This document shows, piece after piece, positions 8,091 to 17,295 of a stretch of DNA of 64,000 nucleotides (position 1 is the stretch's first letter; every line of letters starts with the position of its first letter). The notes under the pieces were generated by a model. It made no database searches and was not told where the DNA came from. It worked only from the letters and a program-made list of their open reading frames with translations. The stretch spans positions 8,432,001 through 8,496,000 of the forward strand of contig NZ_CP021978.1 of assembly GCF_004803895.1 (NCBI RefSeq). The letters are read 5' to 3'. Made by a program: the position numbers and the translations under genes. The DNA is from Streptomyces hawaiiensis (GTDB taxonomy: Bacteria; Actinomycetota; Actinomycetes; Streptomycetales; Streptomycetaceae).

Positions 8091-8258
8091 GAACGACTTG
8101 TCCATCGCCTTGTGGTAAGCGCCGCCGAGCGGCAGGAACCAGGCTGTGCCATTGCAGAAGGGGGCCGGCACCTTCGGGAATCGCCGGGCGGGCGGCAGCA
8201 CCTCGGTCCCGATTCCTTCACCGGGGATGAGGGCGATGCGGTGGTTCTGGTTCGTCAT
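8088..8258 (-). pseudogene. Chimeric relic: dehydrogenase N-terminus fused to flavin oxidase C-terminus
   Basis: A 56-codon frame starts MTNQNHRIALIPGEGIG, the N-terminus of isopropylmalate/tartrate dehydrogenases (ALIPGDGIGxEV), and ends FCNGTAWFLPLGGAYHKA plus six residues. That end resembles the C-terminus of the DAO-type oxidase at 23598 (PPWFLPFAGGFYKFMD). The two halves are joined in frame after about 27 residues, which points to one large deletion between two former genes. It could still be translated but is unlikely to be functional. Confidence 0.65.
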
Positions 8259-8569
8259 ACGGCCGATTGCAGCAGCGGGCCGGGCAGCGCGTCCAAGACA
8301 CAATCCCGATGTGCCTTATAAGGTGGTCCTATATGGCGGCCATTTCGCAGATTGGCGTTCGGTTCCGGATCGAGCACCAGGGCGCCCGCCGTCCGCCGCC
8401 AGGGTCGGTCACTACCGCCGGCCCCACCCCCTCCGGCGCCATCGGCAGCACCGACGCCCGATGTTCCGTCTCGGCCGCGACGGGCGAATCGACACCGTCC
8501 TCGCGCAGGTCGTCCGCACAGGCCCGTTCGGCCGTGCCCTGCTGCACAATGATCAGCCGGGGTCCGGTC
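8259..8569. other. Gene-free stretch with a TATA-rich dyad
   Basis: No convincing gene. CCTTATAAGG at 8314-8323 is a perfect palindrome, and TATAAGG...TCCTATA (8318-8335) forms a wider imperfect dyad in otherwise GC-rich DNA. It lies upstream of the chimeric relic and may be the surviving promoter/operator of the lost dehydrogenase gene. Confidence 0.35.
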
Positions 8570-8822
8570 GGCACGTCGCGAGCCACCGTTCTGCCCGGAG
8601 GGAACGGCGGTGTCTGGGCATCCCAGCCCGCGGTGGCCCGCCGAGGAGCGCGAGGACACCGAGACCTGTTACATCCTGAGCGGCCGCGCGCTCGTCACCG
8701 ACGCCGCCAAGGGAGGGACCTTCGAGATCTCCGCAAGTGATGTCATCGTCCAGCCCAAGGGATGGTCCGGCCGCTGGGACGTCGAAGAGACGATCCGCAA
8801 GGTGTACGGCATCGGCAGGTGA
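8570..8822 (+). pseudogene. Cupin (DUF861-type) relic
   Basis: GGVWASQPA in one frame (ending about 8627) continues after a frame change as AEEREDTETCYILSGRALVT and ends ETIRKVYGIGR. This parallels the intact cupin at 2412 (GVWEATPG, FCHILSGVIEL, ETVRKIYLI). The 5' part is poorly preserved. The 3' half alone could be expressed from a start near 8610, but no ribosome site supports this. Confidence 0.6.
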
Positions 8823-8831
8823 CGAGCTGCC

Positions 8832-11669
8832 TCACCAGGCCGCGTCCTCCCATTGGTCCAGCAGGGCGTCGGCCGACACCTCCTCGGGTTCGGCGGCCGG
8901 GCTCCGCGTGGACTGTTCGGTCCAGATCACCTTGCCGCGTGCCATGTACCGCGTGCCCCACCGCTGGGCGAACCGGGCGACGAGGAACAGTCCCCGCCCG
9001 CCCTCGTCGGTGATCGCGGCCCTGCGCAGGTGGGGTGAGGTGCTGCTGCCGTCTGCGACTTCGCAGATCAGGCTGTCGTCGTCGCGCAGCACCCGCAGCC
9101 GGATCGGTTCGATGCCGTAGCGGATGGCGTTGGTGACCAGCTCGCTCACGATCAACTCGGTCGTGAAGGCCATCTCCTCCAGTCCCCAGGTCCTGAGCCG
9201 CCCGGTGACGTCCGCCCTGACGCCCGCGACGACGGCCGGATCGCCGGGCACGTCCCACTCGGCCACCTGGGAGGGGTCCAGCAGCCGGGTGCGGGCGACG
9301 AGCAGGGCGATGTCGTCGCTCGACCGGGCGGGAAGCAACGCGTCGAGGACGTCCTGGCAGGTCTCCTCCGGAGTGCGGCGAGTGCCGGCCAGAGCGTGCC
9401 GCAACGCCTCCAGACCGGTGTCGATGCCCCGCTCCCGGTCCTCGACCAGACCGTCCGTGTAGAAGACCAGCCGCGAACCCTCGGGGAGGGTGACCTCGGC
9501 GGTCTCGAAGGGCTCGGCGCCACCCAGACCGAGCGGCGGTGAACCGGGCACCCGCAGGTACTCCACGGTGCCGTCGGGGTGCACCAGGGCCGGTTCCGGA
9601 TGCCCGGACCGGGACAGGCAGCAGATTCCGGAGGCCGGATCGTAGATGGCGTAGAGGCAGGTGGCGCCCACGACGCTCTCGGCGTCCCGCTCCCCGTTCT
9701 CGTCGCTGTCGATCCGTGCGACCAGTTCGTCCAGGTGCCCGAGGAGCTCGTCCGGGGGCAGGTCGAGGGCGGAGAAGTTGTGCACTGCGGTACGCAGCCG
9801 GCCCATCGTGGCCGCGGCGTGCAGGCCGTGGCCCACCACGTCGCCGACCACCAGGGCAACCCGGGCACCGGGCAACGGGATCACGTCGAACCAGTCGCCG
9901 CCCACGCCCTCCAAAGCGGGCAGGTAGCGGTGGGCGACCTCGACGGCCGAGTGGTCGGGCAGGGAGCTCGGCAGCAGGCTGCGCTGCAGCGACTCGGCCA
10001 GCGTGTGCTCGCGGGTGTAGCGGCGGGCGTTGTCGACGGCGACCGCGGCCCGCGCGGCCAGTTCCTCGGCGAAGGCCAGATCCTCCCTGCCGAAGGGGGC
10101 GCCGTCGGAGCGCCAGAAGCTCGCCATGCCCAGCACCACACCGCGGGCCTGGAGCGGCACCGTGATCAGGGAGTGGAAACCGAGGTCCAGCACGCGCCTC
10201 GCCCGATCGGGGTCCTGGGCGCTCATCCAGCCGCCCGAAGCGGTCAGGTCGACGTCCAGGACCGCACGGCCGCGCTCGGCACCGACGGCCGCCGGCGACG
10301 TGGGGACGAAGCGGAGCAGCTCACCCACCGGATAGAGGGACCGGGCACCGCCGACGCCGTGCACCGCCACCCGGCGCATCTCGCGACCGGGCCCGGCCGA
10401 CACCGCACCGCGCAGGATCGGATCCAGCAGGTCGACCGTGGCGGTGTCGGCGAACCGGGGGACCGCCACCTCGGCCAGCTCCTGCGCGGTACGCACCACG
10501 TCCAGCGTGGTTCCGATCCGTACCCCCGCCTCGTACAGCAGCCCCAGCCGCTCCCGGGCCACCTCCGCCCGGCCCGCCAGGGCCCGCAGCTCCGTCGTGT
10601 CGCGCAGTGTGGCCACGCTGCCCGAGGCACGGTCGTCGGGGTCGACCGGCCGTACGTTGACGGCCAGCAGCCGGTCGCCCGCAAGGTGCACCACGTCGGT
10701 GACCGGCCGGCCCGAGCCCAGCAGCTCGGCGGTGCCCGCCTCGAGACCGAGATCCGTGACCCGGCGCTCCTCGGCATCCGCGGGCAGGCCCAGCAGCCGC
10801 CGCGCCTCGTCGTTCGCGAGCAGCAGCCGGCCGTCGCTCCCGATGATCAGCACGCCCTCCCGCACCGCGTGCAGCACCGCGTCGTGATGCTCGTACATCC
10901 GCGTCATCTCGGACGGATCCAGGCCGCGGGTCTGCCGCCGCAACCGCCACGAGACCAGTGCGGTGCCACCCGCTGCGACCGCGAGCGCGCCTCCGGCGAA
11001 CCCCAGCAGCTGCGGCAGTTGATCCTGCACCACGTCGTCCACACTGGCCACGGTGACCCCGACCGACACGAAACCGACGACCGTGAGTCCGTTGGTGTCG
11101 TAGACCGGGACGGTCGTGTCCACGGCAAGGCCCAGACTGCCTTCGAACGTCTTGGTGAACGGCCGGTCGGCGGCGCCGCCCTCGCGCACGGCGTAGATGT
11201 GCTTGCCGATCAGCTTCGGGTCGGGGTGGGTCCAGCGGAAGCCCTGGGGATCGAAGGTCACCACGTAGTCGACGCCGGTGTTCTTCCGGGTGTCCTCCGC
11301 CCGCGGCTGGAGCAGTTCGGTGGGGTCGCCGGACTTCATGGCGTCCAGCGTCCCCGGGGCCCGCGCGAAGGACTGGGCGACGCCCTTCGAGAGCTGACGC
11401 GCCTCCTGTGTGCTCGACTCCCGCGCCTGCACGACGAGTGCTCCTCCCGCGACGGCGGCGAACAGCACCATGATCACCAACTGCAGCAGGAACACCTGGC
11501 CGGCGACACTGCGTACTCTCGGCAGGGCCCGCCATCGTGCTCCCGTGGGCCGGACGCCGGGCTCCTGCTGCGCGTCCTGGCGCCCTCGCCGTCGTGAGGC
11601 CGAGTGGGTACGCCCGCCGCTGCGCGGGGAGGAGCGGAAGGCCGAGAATCGACCGGGGTGCCGGGCCAT
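8832..11669 (-). CDS. Membrane sensor SpoIIE-type PP2C phosphatase with anti-sigma ATPase domain (copy 1)
   Basis: A 945-residue multidomain protein. A first membrane helix (about 58-80) and a second (about 225-245) bracket an extracytoplasmic CitA/DcuS-like sensing domain. A PAS-like segment follows (ANDEARRLLGLPADAEE), then a GAF domain, a SpoIIE PP2C domain (DWFDVIPLPGARVALVVGDV, FYTDGLVEDRE, SSDDIALLV) and a C-terminal HATPase with N-box SELVTNAIRYG and GGRGLFLVARFA. Such proteins dephosphorylate anti-anti-sigma factors and may bind sigma factors through the ATPase domain. A paralog of the same architecture lies at 55140-57875. Confidence 0.93.
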   Translation of the reverse strand: MARHPGRFSAFRSSPRSGGRTHSASRRRGRQDAQQEPGVRPTGARWRALPRVRSVAGQVFLLQLVIMVLFAAVAGGALVVQARESSTQEARQLSKGVAQSFARAPGTLDAMKSGDPTELLQPRAEDTRKNTGVDYVVTFDPQGFRWTHPDPKLIGKHIYAVREGGAADRPFTKTFEGSLGLAVDTTVPVYDTNGLTVVGFVSVGVTVASVDDVVQDQLPQLLGFAGGALAVAAGGTALVSWRLRRQTRGLDPSEMTRMYEHHDAVLHAVREGVLIIGSDGRLLLANDEARRLLGLPADAEERRVTDLGLEAGTAELLGSGRPVTDVVHLAGDRLLAVNVRPVDPDDRASGSVATLRDTTELRALAGRAEVARERLGLLYEAGVRIGTTLDVVRTAQELAEVAVPRFADTATVDLLDPILRGAVSAGPGREMRRVAVHGVGGARSLYPVGELLRFVPTSPAAVGAERGRAVLDVDLTASGGWMSAQDPDRARRVLDLGFHSLITVPLQARGVVLGMASFWRSDGAPFGREDLAFAEELAARAAVAVDNARRYTREHTLAESLQRSLLPSSLPDHSAVEVAHRYLPALEGVGGDWFDVIPLPGARVALVVGDVVGHGLHAAATMGRLRTAVHNFSALDLPPDELLGHLDELVARIDSDENGERDAESVVGATCLYAIYDPASGICCLSRSGHPEPALVHPDGTVEYLRVPGSPPLGLGGAEPFETAEVTLPEGSRLVFYTDGLVEDRERGIDTGLEALRHALAGTRRTPEETCQDVLDALLPARSSDDIALLVARTRLLDPSQVAEWDVPGDPAVVAGVRADVTGRLRTWGLEEMAFTTELIVSELVTNAIRYGIEPIRLRVLRDDDSLICEVADGSSTSPHLRRAAITDEGGRGLFLVARFAQRWGTRYMARGKVIWTEQSTRSPAAEPEEVSADALLDQWEDAAW

Positions 11670-11698
11670 ACCGACTCTTTACCATGCACGTTCATATT

Positions 11699-11712
11699 CA
11701 GCCATATGGCTG
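11699..11712. promoter_or_regulatory. 14-bp palindrome upstream of SpoIIE phosphatase
   Basis: CAGCCATATGGCTG is a perfect palindrome in an AT-rich pocket 30 bp upstream of the phosphatase start, flanked by two ATTCAG direct repeats. It is a candidate operator or promoter element; no regulator can be assigned. Confidence 0.4.
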
Positions 11713-11723
11713 CATTCAGTCGG

Positions 11724-12812
11724 TCAGGTGCGAGCCCACCTCTGCCAGCGTCTGGTCACGGGGTCACGGTTCTCGAGCCACCACTCGATGTCCAGGTCGA
11801 AGCCCGACAGCAAGTGGCCAGGAGTACTCGGCAGATGCGCGGCGGTGGACTCGGTGAGGTACCCGTAGGCGGCGGGCACCACGGGGCCGTCGGGGTAGAG
11901 CCGGGCCATGTGGGCCTGTACCTCGGGCCGCAGCGCGAAATCGATGAGCCGGTAGGCGGCATCCGGGTTCGCGGCGCCCTTGGGGATTCCGTAGCCGTTG
12001 CTCTGCCTGCGGGCGCCGTTCCACTCGTAGGCGAGGGGAGTCCCGCGTCCGAGCAGGTTCTGGAGCCGGCCGGCCCAGGTGCTGGAGGCCGTGACAGTGC
12101 CGCGGGTCAGCAGCTCACCCGGCTCCGCGCCGTACTCCCAGAACATCCGCACGGAGCTTCTGATCTCGTCCATGACCTTGAAGGCGCGGTCTACATCGAG
12201 GGGGTAGAGCCGCTCGAGCGGCACACCGTCCGCGAGCAGCGCGAACTCCAGTTCCGGCCAGTCCACCTCCCCCTGGAGCGCGCGGCGGCCCGGGAAGCGT
12301 CCGAGACTCCAGAAGTCCGCCCACGACTCGGGCTTCCGCCGGCCGAAGGCGTCGGTGCGGTAGGCGAGAACACTGGCCCAGTAGCTCTTGCCCACACCGT
12401 TGGGGGTGAGCAGTGACTGGGCGATGCCGGCGTTTCTGGTGTTCTTCAACCGGCCGTAGTCCAGTGGCTCGGAGGCGCCCTCGTGTTCGAAGAGCACCAG
12501 ATTGGACATGTCGATGTCCATGACGTCGAACCGCGGACGGCCCTCCTTGACCTGGGCGAGCATCTGCTCGTGCCCGAAGTTCACCACCTTGATCCGGATG
12601 CCGGTCTCTCTGGTGAACGGGTCGTAGACGGCCCTCCGGTTCGCCTCGTCGTAGGAGCCGCCGAAGTTCCGGACGATGAGCATTTTGCTGCTCTCGGCGA
12701 CATTCCGCCCGGTGCGCGTCTCACAGGCCGTGAGCGATGTGGTAGCTGCGCCGACGGCGATCCCTCCGGCACCGGTCAGGAAGGCTCTGCGGTCGAATGC
12801 GATGTCTCCCAC
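11724..12812 (-). CDS. PotD-like ABC transporter substrate-binding lipoprotein (orphan copy)
   Basis: A 362-residue periplasmic-binding protein with a Tat-type start DRRAFLTGAGG and lipobox LTAC (Cys about 30). The mature part begins with MLIVRNFGGSYDEANRR, and the ligand domain resembles spermidine/putrescine-type binding proteins. It is clearly homologous to the binding protein at 18458-19549 (shared WASVLAYRTDAF-type, PELEFALLADGVPL and GYGIPKGAANPDAAY-type segments). No permease or ATPase is adjacent, so it probably feeds the PotABC-like complex nearby. Confidence 0.87.
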   Translation of the reverse strand: MGDIAFDRRAFLTGAGGIAVGAATTSLTACETRTGRNVAESSKMLIVRNFGGSYDEANRRAVYDPFTRETGIRIKVVNFGHEQMLAQVKEGRPRFDVMDIDMSNLVLFEHEGASEPLDYGRLKNTRNAGIAQSLLTPNGVGKSYWASVLAYRTDAFGRRKPESWADFWSLGRFPGRRALQGEVDWPELEFALLADGVPLERLYPLDVDRAFKVMDEIRSSVRMFWEYGAEPGELLTRGTVTASSTWAGRLQNLLGRGTPLAYEWNGARRQSNGYGIPKGAANPDAAYRLIDFALRPEVQAHMARLYPDGPVVPAAYGYLTESTAAHLPSTPGHLLSGFDLDIEWWLENRDPVTRRWQRWART

Positions 12813-12919
12813 CGGCTGCCTCCACAGTGCCTTCTGGACGATCCGTGACGGAGGGTGAATCCCGGCCGGCCTTTGCCTCGTGCGGCTTTAGTCAGTGTTT
12901 ACCAGGAAAAGTACTGCCT

Positions 12920-13906
12920 TCACAGAGGTGGTGGGTTGGAGTCCACCACGTATCCGCGACGTTTGTCGACGACGTTGCGCAGCGGTAGGCCCTCGGCGCG
13001 GCGACGGAGGTTGTCCAGGAACAGCTCGATGAGTCCTTCCCTCTCACTCATGGTCTCGCCCGCCATGTGCGGCGAGACGATGACACCCGGCATGTCCCAC
13101 AGCGGCGATTCGGCGGGCAGCGGTTCCTGGGCGAACACGTCCAGGGCGGCGCCGGCGAGGCGTCCGGCGGCGAGGTGGCCGACCAGCGCCTCCTCGTCGA
13201 CGAGCCCGCCCCGGGCCACGTTGATCAGACGCGCCCCCGGCTTCATGGCGGCGAGCACGGGGGCGTCGACCATGCCCCGGGTGTCCGGGGTGAGGGGTGC
13301 GGCCAGGACGACGTAGTCTGCCTCCGCCAAGGCGGAGTGCAGGGTGGCGGAGTCGTGGACCGTGCCGAAGTCGGGGTGGTCCGTGCGGGCCTTGCGGCCG
13401 GCGCCGCAGACCTGCATGCCGGCGGCGCGCAGCAGTCGGGCGATGGCTCTGCCGATGGGTCCCGTGCCCCAGACCAGCGCGGTGCGGCCACTGATCGTCT
13501 CGCTCTGGTGAGGACGCCATTCGCGGTGCTGCTGGTGCTCCCAGGTGCCGGGGAAGTCCTTGGCGAGGGCGAGGATCAGGCCGAGGACGTACTCGGCGAT
13601 CGGCTCGTTGTACACACCGCTCGAGTTGGTGAGCGTGACACCGGGATCCTCCACCAGGGCGGGGAACAGGAAGGAGTCCACGCCCGCGGAGGCCGCGTGG
13701 ACCCAGCGGGGTGCCTTCTCCGGGTTGTCGGGCCAGGCTTCGCGGATGGCGGGGGTGATGGTCACCCAGGCCAGGAGGGCGTCGGCGCCGGGGAGGAGGT
13801 AGGGCAGTTCCTCTTCGGTGGCGTAGACGGTGTCCGCGAGGCGTTCGATGAGCCCGGTGGCGGGTGGCCGGTTGCCCCGGTACAGGACGACGAGGCGGTC
13901 GGGCAT
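12920..13906 (-). CDS. D-2-hydroxyacid dehydrogenase (NAD(P))
   Basis: A 328-residue D-isomer-specific 2-hydroxyacid dehydrogenase. The NAD domain shows VWGTGPIGRAIARLL, and catalytic segments are NVARGGLVDEEAL (Arg), FAQEPLPAESPLW (Glu) and VSPHMAGETMSE (His). The start lies one base beyond the upstream aldehyde dehydrogenase stop, so both are cotranscribed. It would reduce or oxidise a 2-oxo/2-hydroxy acid made in the island; the substrate cannot be read from sequence. Confidence 0.88.
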   Translation of the reverse strand: MPDRLVVLYRGNRPPATGLIERLADTVYATEEELPYLLPGADALLAWVTITPAIREAWPDNPEKAPRWVHAASAGVDSFLFPALVEDPGVTLTNSSGVYNEPIAEYVLGLILALAKDFPGTWEHQQHREWRPHQSETISGRTALVWGTGPIGRAIARLLRAAGMQVCGAGRKARTDHPDFGTVHDSATLHSALAEADYVVLAAPLTPDTRGMVDAPVLAAMKPGARLINVARGGLVDEEALVGHLAAGRLAGAALDVFAQEPLPAESPLWDMPGVIVSPHMAGETMSEREGLIELFLDNLRRRAEGLPLRNVVDKRRGYVVDSNPPPL

Positions 13907-13907
13907 G

Positions 13908-15365
13908 TCAGGCTCCGGTGGGGATGGCGATGTACTTGTACTCGAGGAACTCGCCGATGCCGACGCGGCCCCCTTCGCGGCCGAGGCCGGACTGTTTGAC
14001 GCCGCCGAAGGGGGCGGCGGGGTTGGAGACGAGTCCGGTGTTGAGGCCGATCATGCCGCTTTCGAGGCGTTCGGCGACGCGCAGGGCGCGGTCGAGGTTT
14101 TGGGTGAACAGGTAGGAGGCGAGGCCGAATTCGGTGTCGTTGGCGGCGGTGACGGCCTCGTCCTCGGTGTCGAAGGTACGGATCGCGGCGACGGGGCCGA
14201 AGATCTCGGTGTCGTTGATGGCGGCGTCGGGGGTGATGCCGGTGAGGACGGTGGGTGGGTAGAAGGAGCCCGGGCCTTCGGGGAGTTCGCCGCCGGTGAG
14301 GACGGTGGCGCCGCGCTTGACGGCGTCGCGCACGAGGTCGTGGGCCTTGCTGCGGCCGGCCGTGTCGATGAGGGGGCCGACGTCGGTGCCGGGTTGGGTG
14401 CCGTCGCCGACCTTCAGCGCGGCCATGCGGGTGGCCAGGCGGGTGGCGAACTCCTCGGCGACGGTGGTGTGGACGTAGATGCGGTTGGCGGCGCAGCAGG
14501 ATTCGCCCATGTTGCGCATCTTGGCGACCATGGTGCCTTCGACGGCGGTGTCGAGGTCGGCGTCGTCGAAGACGATGAGGGGGGCGTTGCCGCCCAGTTC
14601 CATGCTGGTGCGGATGACGGTGTCGGCGCACTGGGCCAGCAGGATCCGGCCGACGCCGGTGGAGCCGGTGAAGGAGAGTTTGCGGATCTGCCCGCCGCGC
14701 AGCAGGGGCTCGACGACGCCGGCGGCGTCGGTGGTGACGATGATGTTCAGCACGCCGTCGGGCAGGCCTGCTTCCTTCAGGATCGCGGCGAGGGCGAGGC
14801 TGGTCAGGGGGGTCTGGGGGGCGGGTTTGAGGACGATGGTGCAGCCCGCGGCGATAGCCGGGCCGATCTTGCGGGTGCCCATCGCCAGGGGGAAGTTCCA
14901 GGGGGTGATGAGCAGGCAGGGGCCGACCGGCTGACGGGTGACCAGGAGGCGGTTGCGGCCGTCGGGGGCGGTCATCATGCCGCCGTCGATACGCACGGCT
15001 TCCTCGGAGAACCAGCGGAAGAACTCGGCGCCGTAGGCGACTTCGGCCCGCGCCTCGGCCAGGGGCTTGCCCATCTCCAGCGTCATCAGCAGCGCGAGGT
15101 CCTCGGTGCGCGCGATGATGATGTCGTAGGCGCGGCGCAGGATCTCACTGCGCACCCGGGGCGGGGTCGCGGCCCAGCCGGCTTGCGCCGCGACCGCCGC
15201 CTCGACGGCACGCTGCCCGTCGGCGGGAGAGGCGTCGGCGACCCGGCACAGCTCCTCGCCGGTGGCCGGGTTGTCGACGGACAGCGTCCGGCCGGACTCC
15301 GCGTCCTGCCAACCGCCGCCGATGAAAAGCTGCTTGGGAACATCACGGACGACGGGCGTGGTCAT
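13908..15365 (-). CDS. gabD: Succinate-semialdehyde dehydrogenase-type aldehyde dehydrogenase
   Basis: A 485-residue NAD(P)-dependent aldehyde dehydrogenase of the GabD group. Motifs are KLSFTGSTGVGRILL, MELGGNAPLIVFDDADLD (catalytic Glu) and MGESCCAANRIYVH (catalytic Cys in a CC pair). It ends in the GREGGRVGIGEFLEYKYIAI-type segment common in GabD. The ATG at 15365 follows AAGGAGA. In this island it would oxidise the semialdehyde released by amine oxidase or phospho-lyase steps. A longer upstream frame lacks a ribosome site. Confidence 0.88.
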   Translation of the reverse strand: MTTPVVRDVPKQLFIGGGWQDAESGRTLSVDNPATGEELCRVADASPADGQRAVEAAVAAQAGWAATPPRVRSEILRRAYDIIIARTEDLALLMTLEMGKPLAEARAEVAYGAEFFRWFSEEAVRIDGGMMTAPDGRNRLLVTRQPVGPCLLITPWNFPLAMGTRKIGPAIAAGCTIVLKPAPQTPLTSLALAAILKEAGLPDGVLNIIVTTDAAGVVEPLLRGGQIRKLSFTGSTGVGRILLAQCADTVIRTSMELGGNAPLIVFDDADLDTAVEGTMVAKMRNMGESCCAANRIYVHTTVAEEFATRLATRMAALKVGDGTQPGTDVGPLIDTAGRSKAHDLVRDAVKRGATVLTGGELPEGPGSFYPPTVLTGITPDAAINDTEIFGPVAAIRTFDTEDEAVTAANDTEFGLASYLFTQNLDRALRVAERLESGMIGLNTGLVSNPAAPFGGVKQSGLGREGGRVGIGEFLEYKYIAIPTGA

Positions 15366-15550
15366 GGCTGGTCTTCTCCTTGAGGTCTTGATGCGGGTGG
15401 TGGTGCGGATCGACGGCCGCCGTCGTGACGCTGAAGCAGGCCGAGGGGGAGCGGGGCCGGGCACCGGGGGAGAGACGCCCGGCCCGCTGGTTCAGAAGCC
15501 CATGAACCCGAACAGCTCGCTCTTCTCGATGAGAAGGAAGGACTCCCGAA

Positions 15551-16393
15551 TCAGGCGAGGGGTTCCGTCGGGAGGAAGCCGCCTTGCTGGTTGCGGTGTC
15601 CGCCGAGTTTGCGGACGAGGGCGACCAGGGCGAGGGCGAGGATGGCCAGGGCGATGAGGACGGCGCTGACCGCGGTGACGGTCGGGTCGACGTCGAACTG
15701 CAGCGCGTTGAAGACGAGCACGGGCAGGGTTCGGGTGTCGGGGGTGGACAGGAACTGGGCGATGAAGAACTCGTCGAAGCTGGTGATGAACGAAAACACC
15801 GCTGCCGCGATCAGGCCGGGGGTGGCCAGCGGGAAGGTGATGCGCCGGGCGATGGTCATCCGGCTGGCGCCCATGCTGGCCGCGGCGTCTTCGAGTCGTT
15901 CGTCGATGCCCTTCAGGGTGGAGATCATGATGAGGACGGCGATGGGTGCGGCGAGCACGGTGTGGCCGAGGGCGATGGCCAGGGGGCTGCCGAGCATGCC
16001 GGCGGGTTCGAAGAACAGGAACAGGCCGAGCGCGATGACCACCTGCGGGATGAGCATCGGAGCCAGGACCAGCCCGTAGACCGCGGCGTGCAGGGGCAGC
16101 CGGCCACGGGCCAGGGCCATGGCGGCGGTGACGCCCAGGATCAGGGAGAACACCGTCGTCAGCGAGGCGATGAGGCTGGACAGGGCGATGGAGGTGGCCC
16201 AGTTGCCGCCGGGTGCGGCCATCTGCTCGTACCAGCGGGTGCTGTACTCCTGCGGCGGGAAGGTTCCGATGCCGTCCGCGCCGAAGGAGGTGACCAGGAT
16301 GATCACGATGGGCATGGCCAGGAACAGCAGGATCGCGGTGGCGCTCAGGCCGCGGCCGATGTGTCCGGCCCGGGTGGGGGGCAGTTCCATCAT
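15551..16393 (-). CDS. PotC-like ABC transporter permease
   Basis: A 280-residue inner-membrane permease with six predicted helices and the cytoplasmic EAA loop near LEDAAASMGASRMTIARRI. Its ATG at 16393 overlaps the stop of the partner permease (ATGA) and has GAAGGAG upstream. Together with the neighbours at 16390, 17296 and 18458 it completes a PotABCD-type importer for a polyamine-like or small cationic/zwitterionic solute. Confidence 0.9.
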   Translation of the reverse strand: MMELPPTRAGHIGRGLSATAILLFLAMPIVIILVTSFGADGIGTFPPQEYSTRWYEQMAAPGGNWATSIALSSLIASLTTVFSLILGVTAAMALARGRLPLHAAVYGLVLAPMLIPQVVIALGLFLFFEPAGMLGSPLAIALGHTVLAAPIAVLIMISTLKGIDERLEDAAASMGASRMTIARRITFPLATPGLIAAAVFSFITSFDEFFIAQFLSTPDTRTLPVLVFNALQFDVDPTVTAVSAVLIALAILALALVALVRKLGGHRNQQGGFLPTEPLA

Positions 16394-17292
16394 GAGCTGC
16401 TCCTTCGTGCGGCCGTCTTCTTGCGGCGGAGCTTGGCCAGGCCGAGCACGCCCAGGCCGGCGAAGGTGAGCAGGAGCAGGATGACGCCGAAGGCGGCGGC
16501 GGAGTTCCACTGGTCCTGCTTCATCACCTGTTGGTCGATCAGCGCGGCGACGACGGTCTGCTTGTCGCCGCCCATCAGGGCGGGGGTGATGTAGTAGCCC
16601 AGGCACAGGATGAAGCTGAGCAGGCCCGCGGTGCCGATGCCGGGCGCGACCAGCGGCAGATAGATCCTGGTGAAGATCGTCAGGCGGGAGGCGCCGAAGC
16701 CTGCCGCCGCGGCCAGGAGCCGGCCGTCGACCCCGCGCATCACGCCCTGGAGGACCAGGACGGTGTAGGGGAGCATGACGGAGGTGGTGCCGATGACCAC
16801 ACCGGTCTCGTTGTACAGCAGCGAATACGGGGCCCCGGGAGCGTGCACGGAGGTCAGCAGGGTGTTGATGAGCCCGTGCTCACCGAGCATGATGATCCAC
16901 CCGTAGGTGCGCACCAGGGCGCTGATGAAGTGCGGCACGACCACGATCAGCATCGCCAGCGCCGCGAACACCGGCCGCATCCGGGCGATGGCGTGCGCCA
17001 GGACGAAACCCACCAGCAGACTCAGCACCGCCGTCTCGGCGGAGATCCGCAGGGTGGACATCAGCACCGACAGGTTCACACCGCTGAGGGCGTCGGCGTA
17101 CCAGTGCAGGGTGAAGCCGCCACTGTCGCCCTCCAGGCTGAGGGAGAGCACCCCGATGATCGGGTAGACGAACAACACCAGCAGGAACACCGTGACGGGC
17201 ACGGCGTTGACCAGGGCGATGCGGGAGCGGTGTCCGCGCTTCTCGGACGTCTTGACACGCACCTTGCCGGGTGCGAGAGCGGTGCCGGCCAT
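16390..17292 (-). CDS. PotB-like ABC transporter permease
   Basis: A 300-residue permease starting with a charged cytoplasmic tail and then VFLLVLFVYPIIGVLSLSL. The EAA-type loop is seen at LLAAAAGFGASRLTIFTRIY. It begins 3 bases after the ATPase stop and overlaps the next permease. The arrangement binding protein-ATPase-permease-permease is continuous from 19549 to 15551. Confidence 0.9.
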   Translation of the reverse strand: MAGTALAPGKVRVKTSEKRGHRSRIALVNAVPVTVFLLVLFVYPIIGVLSLSLEGDSGGFTLHWYADALSGVNLSVLMSTLRISAETAVLSLLVGFVLAHAIARMRPVFAALAMLIVVVPHFISALVRTYGWIIMLGEHGLINTLLTSVHAPGAPYSLLYNETGVVIGTTSVMLPYTVLVLQGVMRGVDGRLLAAAAGFGASRLTIFTRIYLPLVAPGIGTAGLLSFILCLGYYITPALMGGDKQTVVAALIDQQVMKQDQWNSAAAFGVILLLLTFAGLGVLGLAKLRRKKTAARRSSS

Positions 17293-17295
17293 CCT

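Noticed and set aside
9579..11597. Long plus-strand open frame of 672 codons
   Set aside because: It is antisense to the SpoIIE-type phosphatase, is open because of GC-rich third positions, and shows no domain.
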